Below, in pieces: positions 1-6,374 of a stretch of 12,749 bases of DNA. The notes under the pieces were generated by a model. The model saw nothing but the letters and a program-made list of their open reading frames with translations, was not told the DNA's origin and did no database searches. Numbering within the stretch: position 1 is the stretch's first letter; each line of letters starts with the position of its first letter. The translations under genes were made by a program, and so were the position numbers. Source of the stretch: CAJQQY01 sp045104975 (GTDB taxonomy: Bacteria; Bacteroidota; Bacteroidia; Chitinophagales; Saprospiraceae); the NCBI GenBank assembly GCA_045104975.1, contig JBGCCY010000156.1:1-12749 (forward strand). The letters run 5' to 3'.

Positions 1-1
1 G

Positions 2-139
2 AAAGGGTTTGATTGGGGATTTAATTTTTTGAAAAAAAGTAAAATTGGAACTTCGATTTTCCAGATGAGTATTGTGAGTTTATTGATTCTTTACCTTATC
101 CCTATTTTAAATTTGATTGGGAAATTGGTGGATGCGTAA
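2..139 (+). CDS. 3' end of a gene for a membrane protein (partial, unidentified)
   Basis: An open frame runs from the left edge to a TAA at 137-139 and gives 45 residues without interruption. It starts with a polar stretch (KGFDWGFNFLKKSK), followed by a strongly hydrophobic helix (about residues 23-42) and a short tail ending LVDA, so the protein ends in or just beyond a C-terminal transmembrane segment. The stop lies only 2 bp from the stop of the convergent glycosyltransferase gene, a tight tail-to-tail packing that supports a real gene end. Too little is present to name a family; a membrane-anchored envelope enzyme is possible but is only a guess. The 5' part lies outside the window. Confidence 0.5.
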   Translation, partial: KGFDWGFNFLKKSKIGTSIFQMSIVSLLILYLIPILNLIGKLVDA

Positions 140-141
140 AA

Positions 142-1647
142 CTATTTCTTCGAAGTAATCTTCACCAACTGACAATTACTCCAATGATTAATCTGCTCGT
201 AACTATATCTTTTTTCAAATTCACTTTTAGTATTCGACTCACACATCATTACTTTTTCTCCAATTTCAAAATCCATTTCTGATTCCACAAATTTAAAACT
301 ATCATCTTCTTGCAATTGATTAATTTCTCGAACTTCAATATCGAATCCTTTTCGTCGATAAGCTTGTTGCAAAAATACCACTTGACCATTGATGTCCCAA
401 TGCAAAATATTGTATTCCAAAGGAACCGATCGATGCATAAATCCTTCAAATAATTCTCGTTCAGGTGTCAACCACAATTTATTAAAAGTGTAACTATCAC
501 TCACTCGTTTAAAATATGGATTCCCAAAAACGGCCAAACCAATTGCTCCTGTCACCATGATTTTGGAAAAGCGAAAAGAGTTTTCTTTTTGAGAAAAATG
601 ACTATTAGCGATTCTAATTATTTTTTCAATTCCCAAACCAACCACAACTGCCCACAAAGATAAAAGTGGCGCATCATACCAAATCAAATTCGTTTGAGAA
701 AAAGAAATAATTAAAAGAAAAAACAAACCACTAAAAAACAATAGTCTTACAAAATCTTTCGTCCTCGGTTTTGCAAAAAAAGTAGCGAAGAAACCGAGCG
801 GTAAAAAATACAACCAAGGCACAAAACGCTCTTCATAGATTTTTCTCATATGAAAAAAGAAAGATCGATTATTTCCTTCCTGCGTTTCAAAATATCGACC
901 TCGAATATCATTTTCCAAAACTGCTTCCAAGTAGCCTGGGTTTTGGTTTTCCCTCAAAAAATAATAACCCAATACGATAGTTAGAAAAATCCCAACGGCT
1001 CCATAAAAATGCACCGAGGAAAACAGCGTTCGTAATTTATTTTTCCAAATCAAAAACAAAAAGAGGGGAGGAAGTAAAACAAATCCCATAATGCTTTTAG
1101 TCAAAACTGCGGCCGCTACACTCAATGAGGTGGCGTAAAGTAAATTCCTTTTTCGCTTTTTATTTTCATTGTCAGAATTTACCCAAGTAAAAAAAAGAAA
1201 AACAGTCAAGGTCGTCCAAAAGGTCAACAGCGAATCATAGTCGCCCGTTCTCGTCACATGATTGGAAATAAAACCTTGTGTTGTGAGTAAAACGAAAGCA
1301 GCACAAAATCCCAAAAGTTGATTGTGTAAATATTTTTTACAAAAAAAGAAAAGCAACAGAACTGTAGCTAAACCTGCCAAAGCAGAAGGCAACCGAACTG
1401 CCAAAGTCCCTACTCCAAATATTTTAAAACACAAAACTTGCAACCAAATTAACAAAGGCGGTTTGGTATTCCACATGTCAGGTTCGCCTCGATAATGAGT
1501 GACTAACCAATTTCCATTTTCCAACATTTCTAGTGCATTGACTGCTTGGCGAGATTCATCCCACAAATGAAGTGGAGCGACATCTAAGTGCAAAAATAAT
1601 GGTAAGCAACACAAAATTAGAAAAACGAAAAATACGATTCTATTCAT
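142..1647 (-). CDS. ArnT/PMT-like glycosyltransferase family 39 membrane protein
   Basis: The 501-residue protein is a polytopic inner-membrane enzyme with about ten or more hydrophobic helices. Near the N-terminus, after the first helix, it has the GT39 hallmark: the acidic pair D30-E31 in LHLWDESRQA, the EM-L-GNW run (residues 40-47) and the KPPL motif (62-65). A second acidic loop, RTGDYD (132-137), matches the RxGxxD-type loop of ArnT-like enzymes. Family members transfer a sugar from a polyprenyl-phosphate carrier to lipid A, protein or another envelope acceptor on the periplasmic face; acceptor and sugar cannot be read here. The C-terminal ~130 residues form a soluble domain (LWLTPERELFEGF onward), as in other family members. 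Initiation is at ATG 1645-1647, right before the first hydrophobic helix. It is a lone gene, with no lipid A or O-antigen genes adjacent. Confidence 0.85.
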   Translation of the reverse strand: MNRIVFFVFLILCCLPLFLHLDVAPLHLWDESRQAVNALEMLENGNWLVTHYRGEPDMWNTKPPLLIWLQVLCFKIFGVGTLAVRLPSALAGLATVLLLFFFCKKYLHNQLLGFCAAFVLLTTQGFISNHVTRTGDYDSLLTFWTTLTVFLFFTWVNSDNENKKRKRNLLYATSLSVAAAVLTKSIMGFVLLPPLFLFLIWKNKLRTLFSSVHFYGAVGIFLTIVLGYYFLRENQNPGYLEAVLENDIRGRYFETQEGNNRSFFFHMRKIYEERFVPWLYFLPLGFFATFFAKPRTKDFVRLLFFSGLFFLLIISFSQTNLIWYDAPLLSLWAVVVGLGIEKIIRIANSHFSQKENSFRFSKIMVTGAIGLAVFGNPYFKRVSDSYTFNKLWLTPERELFEGFMHRSVPLEYNILHWDINGQVVFLQQAYRRKGFDIEVREINQLQEDDSFKFVESEMDFEIGEKVMMCESNTKSEFEKRYSYEQINHWSNCQLVKITSKK

Positions 1648-1735
1648 TTCTTTTTGAAAATGATTTTTACTGAAAGGTGAAAGTTATTGGAAAGCGTAAG
1701 ATAGTTTAAATCAAATTTTTTTCCTAAAAAAACAA

Positions 1736-1765
1736 AAAGCACAACCTCCAATGAGATTGTGCTTT
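1736..1765 (-). terminator. Intrinsic terminator of arsM
   Basis: A 9-bp perfect stem pairs AAAGCACAA (1736-1744) with TTGTGCTTT (1757-1765). After one C·A mismatch it can continue with CTC/GAG (1746-1748 with 1753-1755) around a CAAT loop. On the minus strand the stem is followed by a T-rich tail (TTGTTTTTTTAGG, 1735 downward). The hairpin begins 22 bp after the arsM stop. The plus-strand side has a weaker T run, so termination of arsM is the natural reading. Confidence 0.8.
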
Positions 1766-1787
1766 CCAAATTTTTTAGATTTTAATT

Positions 1788-2840
1788 CTAGCAACAACTT
1801 GCTGCGTCGCCTCCTTCTTCCGTATTAAAAGGCATCGATCCACCACATCCTTCGAATACTCCATAATGGGTATCCCAAGTTCCATAAAATTCAAAATGCT
1901 CAGCATATCGAGTCGCTTGCAACATCAAAAAAGTATTGCCACAAACCGTCATGATTTTATTTTTTGGAAAATTATGATGGTCGTCTAAGTCGAAACTGCT
2001 GGCATTATTTTCAATCGTTCCTTTGTACGCCACCGCTTGACCATAGTCTTCGCATTCATCTTCAAGATTGTCAATTTTCCATAATCGATAAGTCACCGAG
2101 AAGAATTGAATGTCTCCACATTTTTCTTGCACTTCTTTATTTTCGATAGTGATCGGATTATTTTTTACACTTCGAGGATCTGTAAAACCAACTTTTCGGG
2201 AAGTTCTCAAAAAATCATTCCAATACAATGCGCCACTCAAACACTCGCCCCAAAGAACAGGGTCAGCTTGCAATTCTTTACTGATTCGACGATCGCTATA
2301 CACATCGCTGAAGTACATTTCTCCACCTGGTTTTAATAATTGGTGAACATCTCGAAGCACTTTTTCTTTGTCTGTTGCGAGATTAATGACACAATTTGAA
2401 ATAATTAAATCGAAGCTGTTTGGTTCCAAATTTAACTCTTCCAATTTCTCGATATTTCCTTTTAGGAATTTTACATTAGAAGTTTTGTAGCCAAATTTCT
2501 CTGTATGATAATCAATATGTTTGTTCGCAACATCCAATTGTTCGTCAGTCATATCTACGCCAATCACTTCTCCATTTTGACCAACGAGCTGAGAGAGAAT
2601 ATAACAATCTCGTCCACTTCCTGAACCCAAATCAAGTACTCGCAATCCTTCCAACTCAGCAGGAATTGCTAAACCACAACCGTAATATTTAGTCATCACT
2701 TCATCATGAATATTACTCAATGCAGCTTTGATGTGCTCAGCAGGCTCTTCCATCGTGCAGCAAGCATTTGTTTTCAAATCTTCGCTAGTCGACAATTCTT
2801 TGCCGTAATATTCTTTGATTTCTTCGTGCTTATCTTTCAT
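1788..2840 (-). CDS. arsM: Arsenite S-adenosylmethionine methyltransferase (ArsM)
   Basis: This 350-residue cytosolic enzyme should methylate As(III), bound through cysteine thiolates, with S-adenosylmethionine, giving methylated and possibly volatile arsenicals. The SAM-binding Rossmann core is clear: VLDLGSGSGRD (residues 68-78), the acidic VIGVDMTDEQL (92-102) and the post-motif LLKPGGEMYFSDVY (168-181). All four cysteine positions known from characterised ArsM proteins are present: C27/C28 in NACCT, C55 in YYGCG, C150 in SNCVINL and C200 in WGECLSGA. The C-terminal region ends in a Gly-Cys-Gly-Gly segment and a final Cys-Cys pair, typical metal-thiolate-rich tails in this family. The start at ATG 2838-2840 leads straight into KDKHEEIKEYYG, the usual N-terminus. 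No arsR, arsB/acr3 or arsC lies nearby, so it is an orphan arsenic gene. Confidence 0.92.
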   Translation of the reverse strand: MKDKHEEIKEYYGKELSTSEDLKTNACCTMEEPAEHIKAALSNIHDEVMTKYYGCGLAIPAELEGLRVLDLGSGSGRDCYILSQLVGQNGEVIGVDMTDEQLDVANKHIDYHTEKFGYKTSNVKFLKGNIEKLEELNLEPNSFDLIISNCVINLATDKEKVLRDVHQLLKPGGEMYFSDVYSDRRISKELQADPVLWGECLSGALYWNDFLRTSRKVGFTDPRSVKNNPITIENKEVQEKCGDIQFFSVTYRLWKIDNLEDECEDYGQAVAYKGTIENNASSFDLDDHHNFPKNKIMTVCGNTFLMLQATRYAEHFEFYGTWDTHYGVFEGCGGSMPFNTEEGGDAASCC

Positions 2841-2873
2841 CGATATTTAGATTTATTTTTATTTAAAATTATT

Positions 2874-2942
2874 CGTAGAACGACTCTCCGAGTCGTTACC
2901 TGTCATTGTTCCATTTTTTACGACTCGGAGAGTCGTTCTACG
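2874..2942. repeat. REPIN-like double palindrome upstream of arsM
   Basis: Two perfectly complementary 23-nt arms (2874-2896 and 2920-2942) flank a 23-nt spacer (2897-2919). Each arm is itself a small palindrome: ACGACTC-TCC-GAGTCGT in the left arm (2880-2896) and ACGACTC-GGA-GAGTCGT in the right (2920-2936). This 'two inverted REP hairpins' layout is that of REPIN/BIME elements mobilised by RAYT (REP-associated tyrosine) transposases. The arms are more GC-rich than their surroundings. No T tract follows either arm, so it is a poor intrinsic terminator. It lies 34 bp upstream of the arsM start and could also shape the arsM leader. Only this one copy is in the window; the family assignment is inference from architecture. 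Confidence 0.75.
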
Positions 2943-3002
2943 GATTGGCTTGAAACAACTAAATTAGTGTTGACCTAATTCATAACATAAAGTAAATTTC
3001 AG

Positions 3003-3010
3003 TAGTTTTG
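3003..3010 (+). promoter_or_regulatory. Candidate Bacteroidota -7 box (TAnnTTTG)
   Basis: TAGTTTTG fits the Bacteroidota -7 consensus TAnnTTTG exactly and lies 76 bp before the ATG at 3087. There is no convincing -33 TTTG at the usual 19-21 bp upstream. The same bases form the left arm of a small hairpin with CAAAACTA (3016-3023). A second weak hairpin with a T run (ACTTC-TTGC-GAAGT, 3035-3048, then Ts to 3055) lies between this box and the gene. Such a box will often occur by chance in AT-rich DNA. Confidence 0.2.
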
Positions 3011-3086
3011 TTTTGCAAAACTATCATATCTAGGACTTCTTGCGAAGTTTTTTTTAAAAAATTAATTTTTGGATAAATTCTTTTCT

Positions 3087-3524
3087 ATGAAAAAAACTGA
3101 CCCACCAATTATTGTAGAAGCCAATTACAACACTTCCGTGAAAAAAGTATGGGCTGCCATCACCGAACCTAAAAAAATGCAACAATGGTTTTTTGCTAAC
3201 ATTGAAACGTTTCAAACTGAAATAGGTTTTGAAACGTCCTTCGCAGTTCAGTCAGGTGAAAGAACATTTACCCACCTCTGGAAAATCAAAGAAGTTATTC
3301 CTTTTAAAAAAATATCTTACCATTGGACATACGAAGAATATGAGGGAGATGGATTTGTGGAATTTGAAATTTTTGAAAAGGGAGAAGAGACACAACTTCG
3401 CTTGACAAATATAGTTACAGAAGATTATCCAAGTGATGTTCCTGAATTTAAAAGAGAAAGTTGTATTGGAGGGTGGAATTATTTTTTAGGAGAAAGCTTG
3501 AAGGCATTTTTAGAAAAAGAATAA
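3087..3524 (+). CDS. SRPBCC/AHSA1-like domain protein
   Basis: The 145-residue protein is a single START-like helix-grip domain of the AHSA1 (activator of Hsp90 ATPase C-terminal-like) type. Family features seen in order are: an opening beta strand with IIVEANYNTSVKKVWAAITEPKKMQQWF (the 'vWxAlTxpxxlxxW' signature), the central HLWKIKEVIPFKKISYHW strand pair ending in a tryptophan, the ETQLRLTN strand, and the C-terminal long helix GGWNYFLGESLKAFLE. Such proteins bind small hydrophobic ligands in the groove under the C-terminal helix; the ligand is unknown. I chose ATG 3087 because the upstream in-frame TTG (3069) would only add six residues not needed for the domain. The gene stands alone between oppositely oriented units. 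Confidence 0.8.
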   Translation: MKKTDPPIIVEANYNTSVKKVWAAITEPKKMQQWFFANIETFQTEIGFETSFAVQSGERTFTHLWKIKEVIPFKKISYHWTYEEYEGDGFVEFEIFEKGEETQLRLTNIVTEDYPSDVPEFKRESCIGGWNYFLGESLKAFLEKE

Positions 3525-3554
3525 AAGAAGCCAAGAATAAACTTGACTCCTTTT
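3523..3554 (-). terminator. Probable terminator of the esterase unit
   Basis: As minus-strand RNA, 3554-3542 pairs with 3535-3523 in a 13-bp stem. Both apparent mismatches of the plus-strand version become G·U wobbles, around a 6-nt loop (3536-3541). A T-rich tail (TTTTATTCTTTTTCT) follows. On the plus strand the same stem has two A·C mismatches, so the signal is directional. It begins 40 bp after the esterase stop and overlaps the last bases of the SRPBCC stop codon. Confidence 0.55.
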
Positions 3555-3594
3555 AATTTAAAACTCGGGGAGGTAAAAAAGGGTAGTTGCTTTG

Positions 3595-4722
3595 TTATTG
3601 TTTATTTGCTAATTCTTCATTTTTTTTCACATTAGCTAAAACTACTTTCCATCTTTTGTCATCGTGAAGGTTATTTAAGTCGGTATCAGTTATTAAATTT
3701 TTAGATTTTTTATAATTGGTGTCAGCTAAAGCTTGCAAATGATTAAATGCTTTTTCTGAATTATTGGTCAATGAATAAAGGCAAGCAATATCAAAATGAT
3801 CTCCATGATCTATCTGATCAGCATGTTTCTCAAATACTGTTTGATAAGTTTTCAAAGCTTTCGTGTACTCTTTCTTTTTATAGAGATCATATACTTTATC
3901 TTTTAGTATTTTATATTCATTTCCATATAAATAACGAATGCCACGAGAGGTAGCTGGTAATCCAACCGAACCATGATCTTCCTCATCAAAAATTACTTTG
4001 TGGGATTGAATGTTTTTATTCTCTTTAACCAAGTCAAATAATCGGTTTGCATATGAGATCATTTCGTTAGCTTCCAAAGCTCCGCAAGCAATAAAAACTT
4101 CCAGTCCATTTGCATTTTTAATGTTTTCCAAAAGTTCAGCATCTTTTAATAAATACTCTTCACCGTGCCATAGAGCTGGACTTATTATATTTAGCCGATT
4201 AAATAATTGAGGTTCTTCTTTTAACGCATAAGTGCAAAATAAACCTCCAAGAGATCCCCCCATCAATCCTCGATCATTTGGATCCGCTGCATAATTTTTT
4301 TCTATATGGGGAGTTAATTCTGTTTTGATAAATTGTAAAAATTTACCTCCTCCATTCTTTTTATCTAATTCATTTATAGGCGGCTGATAATCTCGTTTTC
4401 TTAATTTGCCAATAGAGAATGGATTGGTTTCGTAAGAAATTCCAACAAAGATTATTGGATCAATGTTTTTGAACCACATCATTCCTAAAGCCATTTCATT
4501 GACTGTTGCAGAATTGCTCCAAGCATCTAAATAATAAAGTACAGGGTATTTTTTTCCATTAGGATTATAACCAAAAGGAAGTGTGATATGTAATTTGTAA
4601 TCCTCTCCAACAATATCAGAATGTAACGTTTCCAATTTTGCTAGAGGAATACTCGACATGGTTTGAGCAGTTAATTGCGAGATACTGAAGCATAGGATTA
4701 TAAGAGTTAAAGTTTTTTTCAT
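3595..4722 (-). CDS. Secreted alpha/beta-hydrolase esterase (esterase D/BesA-like) with TPR-like tail
   Basis: The 375-residue precursor begins with a typical signal peptide (MKKTLTLIILCFSISQLTAQ, cut near residue 20), so it acts in the periplasm or outside. The putative-esterase (PF00756-like) domain spans about residues 30-270: YPVLYYLDAW (59-68), the nucleophile elbow GGSLGG with S157, an acidic candidate E217 in CGALEAN and the catalytic histidine H250 in EEDHGSV. This family includes siderophore and feruloyl/acetyl-xylan esterases, so the substrate is open. A helical C-terminal region follows (about 285-370: KKKEYTKALKTYQTVFEKH, then ACLYSLTNNSEKAFNHL and a DLNNLHDDKRW ending), resembling TPR repeats and common on Bacteroidota members. 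ATG 4720-4722 is chosen over an in-frame ATG 21 codons upstream because it gives a proper signal peptide and leaves the upstream gene intact, 11 bp away. Confidence 0.85.
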   Translation of the reverse strand: MKKTLTLIILCFSISQLTAQTMSSIPLAKLETLHSDIVGEDYKLHITLPFGYNPNGKKYPVLYYLDAWSNSATVNEMALGMMWFKNIDPIIFVGISYETNPFSIGKLRKRDYQPPINELDKKNGGGKFLQFIKTELTPHIEKNYAADPNDRGLMGGSLGGLFCTYALKEEPQLFNRLNIISPALWHGEEYLLKDAELLENIKNANGLEVFIACGALEANEMISYANRLFDLVKENKNIQSHKVIFDEEDHGSVGLPATSRGIRYLYGNEYKILKDKVYDLYKKKEYTKALKTYQTVFEKHADQIDHGDHFDIACLYSLTNNSEKAFNHLQALADTNYKKSKNLITDTDLNNLHDDKRWKVVLANVKKNEELANKQ

Positions 4723-4733
4723 GTTTTGATTAT

Positions 4734-5000
4734 TTAATTTTTGGTTTTTACTGATCTTAAAATATCCAATCCAGAAATTATCCATATCAAAAATATGATG
4801 GAGCCGATCGGTAGAATGGTTGTTTTAAGAAATTGAGAAATAAATGAAGAGGATTGTGTAGTGATGTTTTCTTTGGTTAGTCCTGAATTTTGATTTTTGT
4901 GAAATTCCAAAGTTGAAGTTGTTGAGGGGGAGATAAAATTTTCTTTTTGGAAAAAAACTCCAACAGAAAGCAAGGCGGCAAGTAGAATTGTGGTTTTCAT
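4734..5000 (-). CDS. Small signal-peptide and single-helix membrane protein, unidentified
   Basis: This 88-residue product has an N-terminal hydrophobic segment after MKTT (residues 5-17, probable signal peptide or first helix). A polar Ser/Thr/Asn-rich middle follows (20-58), then a second hydrophobic helix (about 61-78, ILPIGSIIFLIWIISGL) and a short basic C-terminus RSVKTKN. It ends 11 bp before the esterase start, so the two are probably co-transcribed and this is the promoter-proximal gene. An alternative ATG at 5010-5012 adds MLFQ; the inner ATG is preferred because it puts lysine directly before the hydrophobic run. I do not recognise a family. It might anchor or assist the secreted esterase, but that is inference from position only. 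Confidence 0.6.
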   Translation of the reverse strand: MKTTILLAALLSVGVFFQKENFISPSTTSTLEFHKNQNSGLTKENITTQSSSFISQFLKTTILPIGSIIFLIWIISGLDILRSVKTKN

Positions 5001-5210
5001 TTGAAATAACATTTGGGGGTTATGAGTATTTGGTTCGGAAATGATAATGCAAGTTTAACATCATCATTTAGCTATAAATATTTTTTTTCGCCAACGCCAT
5101 TTTTAATCCTATGAATGGACAAAAGGTTTCAATAAACGATTCTCATCGAAGAGGAATGGTTGGTTGAATTAAAAAGCATGTTCATAGATTCAATTCCTCC
5201 TTTCGCAAAA

Positions 5211-5246
5211 AAAAGTACAGATAGTTATTCTCCTATCTGTACTTTT
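5211..5246. terminator. Terminator-like hairpin in the divergent intergenic region
   Basis: A perfect 14-bp inverted repeat pairs 5211-5224 (AAAAGTACAGATAG) with 5233-5246 (CTATCTGTACTTTT) around an 8-nt loop. On the minus strand the GTACAGATAG core is followed by eight Ts (A8 at 5207-5214); on the plus strand by four. It lies in the 297-bp gap between two divergent genes, where no upstream gene needs terminating in either direction. It may therefore be a leader attenuator, the end of an unrecognised small RNA or antisense transcript, or a protein-binding site. Confidence 0.45.
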
Positions 5247-5297
5247 GAAGAATCTATTTTCTTTCAAACAATGATTGAATTTTGCTATCTTCATCAC

Positions 5298-6341
5298 ATG
5301 ACCAATTCGCCCCAAATAATTCAATCTGATCAATATAAAAAATGGATTCAGCTGGGACACCTTTTATTTTGGGTGTTGTTTGGAGGAATTATGTTGATTA
5401 TATATAGTGGATTTGTTGGAGGATATTTGAAGGCATTAGCTCCTACTTTAGTGAATCTGACAGGACTAATAATTTTGACTTATGTTCATTTATGGTATTT
5501 GCTCCCTCAGTTTTTTGATAAGAAAAACTATCTGGTTTACGGAGTTCTAGTTTTTATACTTCTATTATTAACAACACTTTTTAGATTCATTGTTGGTTGG
5601 GAAATAGTAAGGATTTTAGGTTGGGAACTGGCCGACAAATTTACACCTGATTACTTTGTAGGAATGATAGTGACGGGATTGTTTCTCGTTTTAATTACAA
5701 TTCCACTTCGTTTGATTGAAAATTATTTTAAAAAAGAAGAATTGGAACAGGAACTTAAAACACAACAACTGGAAGCGGAATTACGATTCTTGAAAGCACA
5801 AGTCAATCCGCATTTTTTATTCAACGCTTTGAATAATATCTACTCTTTGTCGTTTACCAATTCTTCTCAGACACCTGAAATGATTTTGAAATTGTCAGAC
5901 ATGATGAGTTATATGTTATATGATTGTAAAACGGAAAAAGTTAAACTTACTAACGAAATAAATTACCTCCACAATTTTATCGCCTTACAACAACTTAAAA
6001 AAGAAGGCGAATTAAATATTGAATTTTTAACCAAAGGTGATTTTTCTGGAATTCATATTACTCCGATGTTATTTATTCCTTTTTTTGAAAATGCTTTTAA
6101 GCATGGTAACTTGGAAGACATCCAAGATGGTTGGCTAAAAAGTGAAATGAAAGTAGAATCTGGAAAATTGTTTTTTTCTATAAAAAATACTACGCAGAAA
6201 GAAAAACCAAAAAGTGAAAAAGGAGGAGTTGGATTGGAAAATGTTCGAGCGCGATTAAATTTACTTTATCCAAATAGGCACAAATTAGAGGTTGGAAAAA
6301 AGGAAGGAATTTTTGAAGTGGAAATAGAAGTTCAACTTTAA
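5298..6341 (+). CDS. LytS-family sensor histidine kinase
   Basis: The 347-residue inner-membrane kinase has four transmembrane helices (about residues 17-40, 48-70, 78-101 and 119-140) with short loops and no sizeable periplasmic sensor domain. A short coiled coil follows (145-166, KKEELEQELKTQQLEAELR), then a His_kinase (PF06580-type) domain. The phospho-accepting histidine is H172 in VNPHFLFNALN. The ATP-binding N-box is IPFFENAFKHG (260-270, N265) and the glycine box is KGGVGLENVRARL (308-320). The signal is probably sensed within the membrane. I chose ATG 5298 because earlier in-frame starts (TTG 5160, ATG 5271) add a non-conserved, partly hairpin-encoded leader. The response regulator starts 33 bp downstream, making this an ordinary two-component operon. 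Confidence 0.9.
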   Translation: MTNSPQIIQSDQYKKWIQLGHLLFWVLFGGIMLIIYSGFVGGYLKALAPTLVNLTGLIILTYVHLWYLLPQFFDKKNYLVYGVLVFILLLLTTLFRFIVGWEIVRILGWELADKFTPDYFVGMIVTGLFLVLITIPLRLIENYFKKEELEQELKTQQLEAELRFLKAQVNPHFLFNALNNIYSLSFTNSSQTPEMILKLSDMMSYMLYDCKTEKVKLTNEINYLHNFIALQQLKKEGELNIEFLTKGDFSGIHITPMLFIPFFENAFKHGNLEDIQDGWLKSEMKVESGKLFFSIKNTTQKEKPKSEKGGVGLENVRARLNLLYPNRHKLEVGKKEGIFEVEIEVQL

Positions 6342-6374
6342 AATAAATGATCCTGGATCAAATAAAATAATCAA

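Noticed and set aside
1964..2346. Several open frames of 61-78 codons on the plus strand inside arsM
   Set aside because: They lie antisense to a complete ArsM protein with all catalytic motifs, overlap each other, and have no family resemblance.
2874..2942. Reading the large inverted repeat as an intrinsic terminator
   Set aside because: Neither arm is followed by a T tract, and it sits upstream of both flanking divergent genes, where no transcript ends.
2706..2978. A 90-codon plus-strand frame crossing the arsM start and the repeat
   Set aside because: Most of it is antisense to arsM and it reads through both palindromic arms; no recognisable domain.
3069..3086. TTG start adding six residues to the SRPBCC protein
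   Set aside because: The ATG at 3087 begins exactly where the domain begins; the extra residues have no support.
4723..4785. N-terminal extension of the esterase from an upstream ATG
   Set aside because: It would bury the signal peptide 21 residues in and overlap the end of the small membrane protein gene.
5160..5297. Extended start (TTG 5160 or ATG 5271) for the histidine kinase
   Set aside because: The extension encodes part of a 14-bp hairpin, is not hydrophobic and is not needed before the first membrane helix.
6348..6360. Palindrome TGATCC-T-GGATCA between kinase and regulator genes
   Set aside because: Too short and with a 1-nt centre it cannot form a hairpin; it may be an operator but nothing else supports it.
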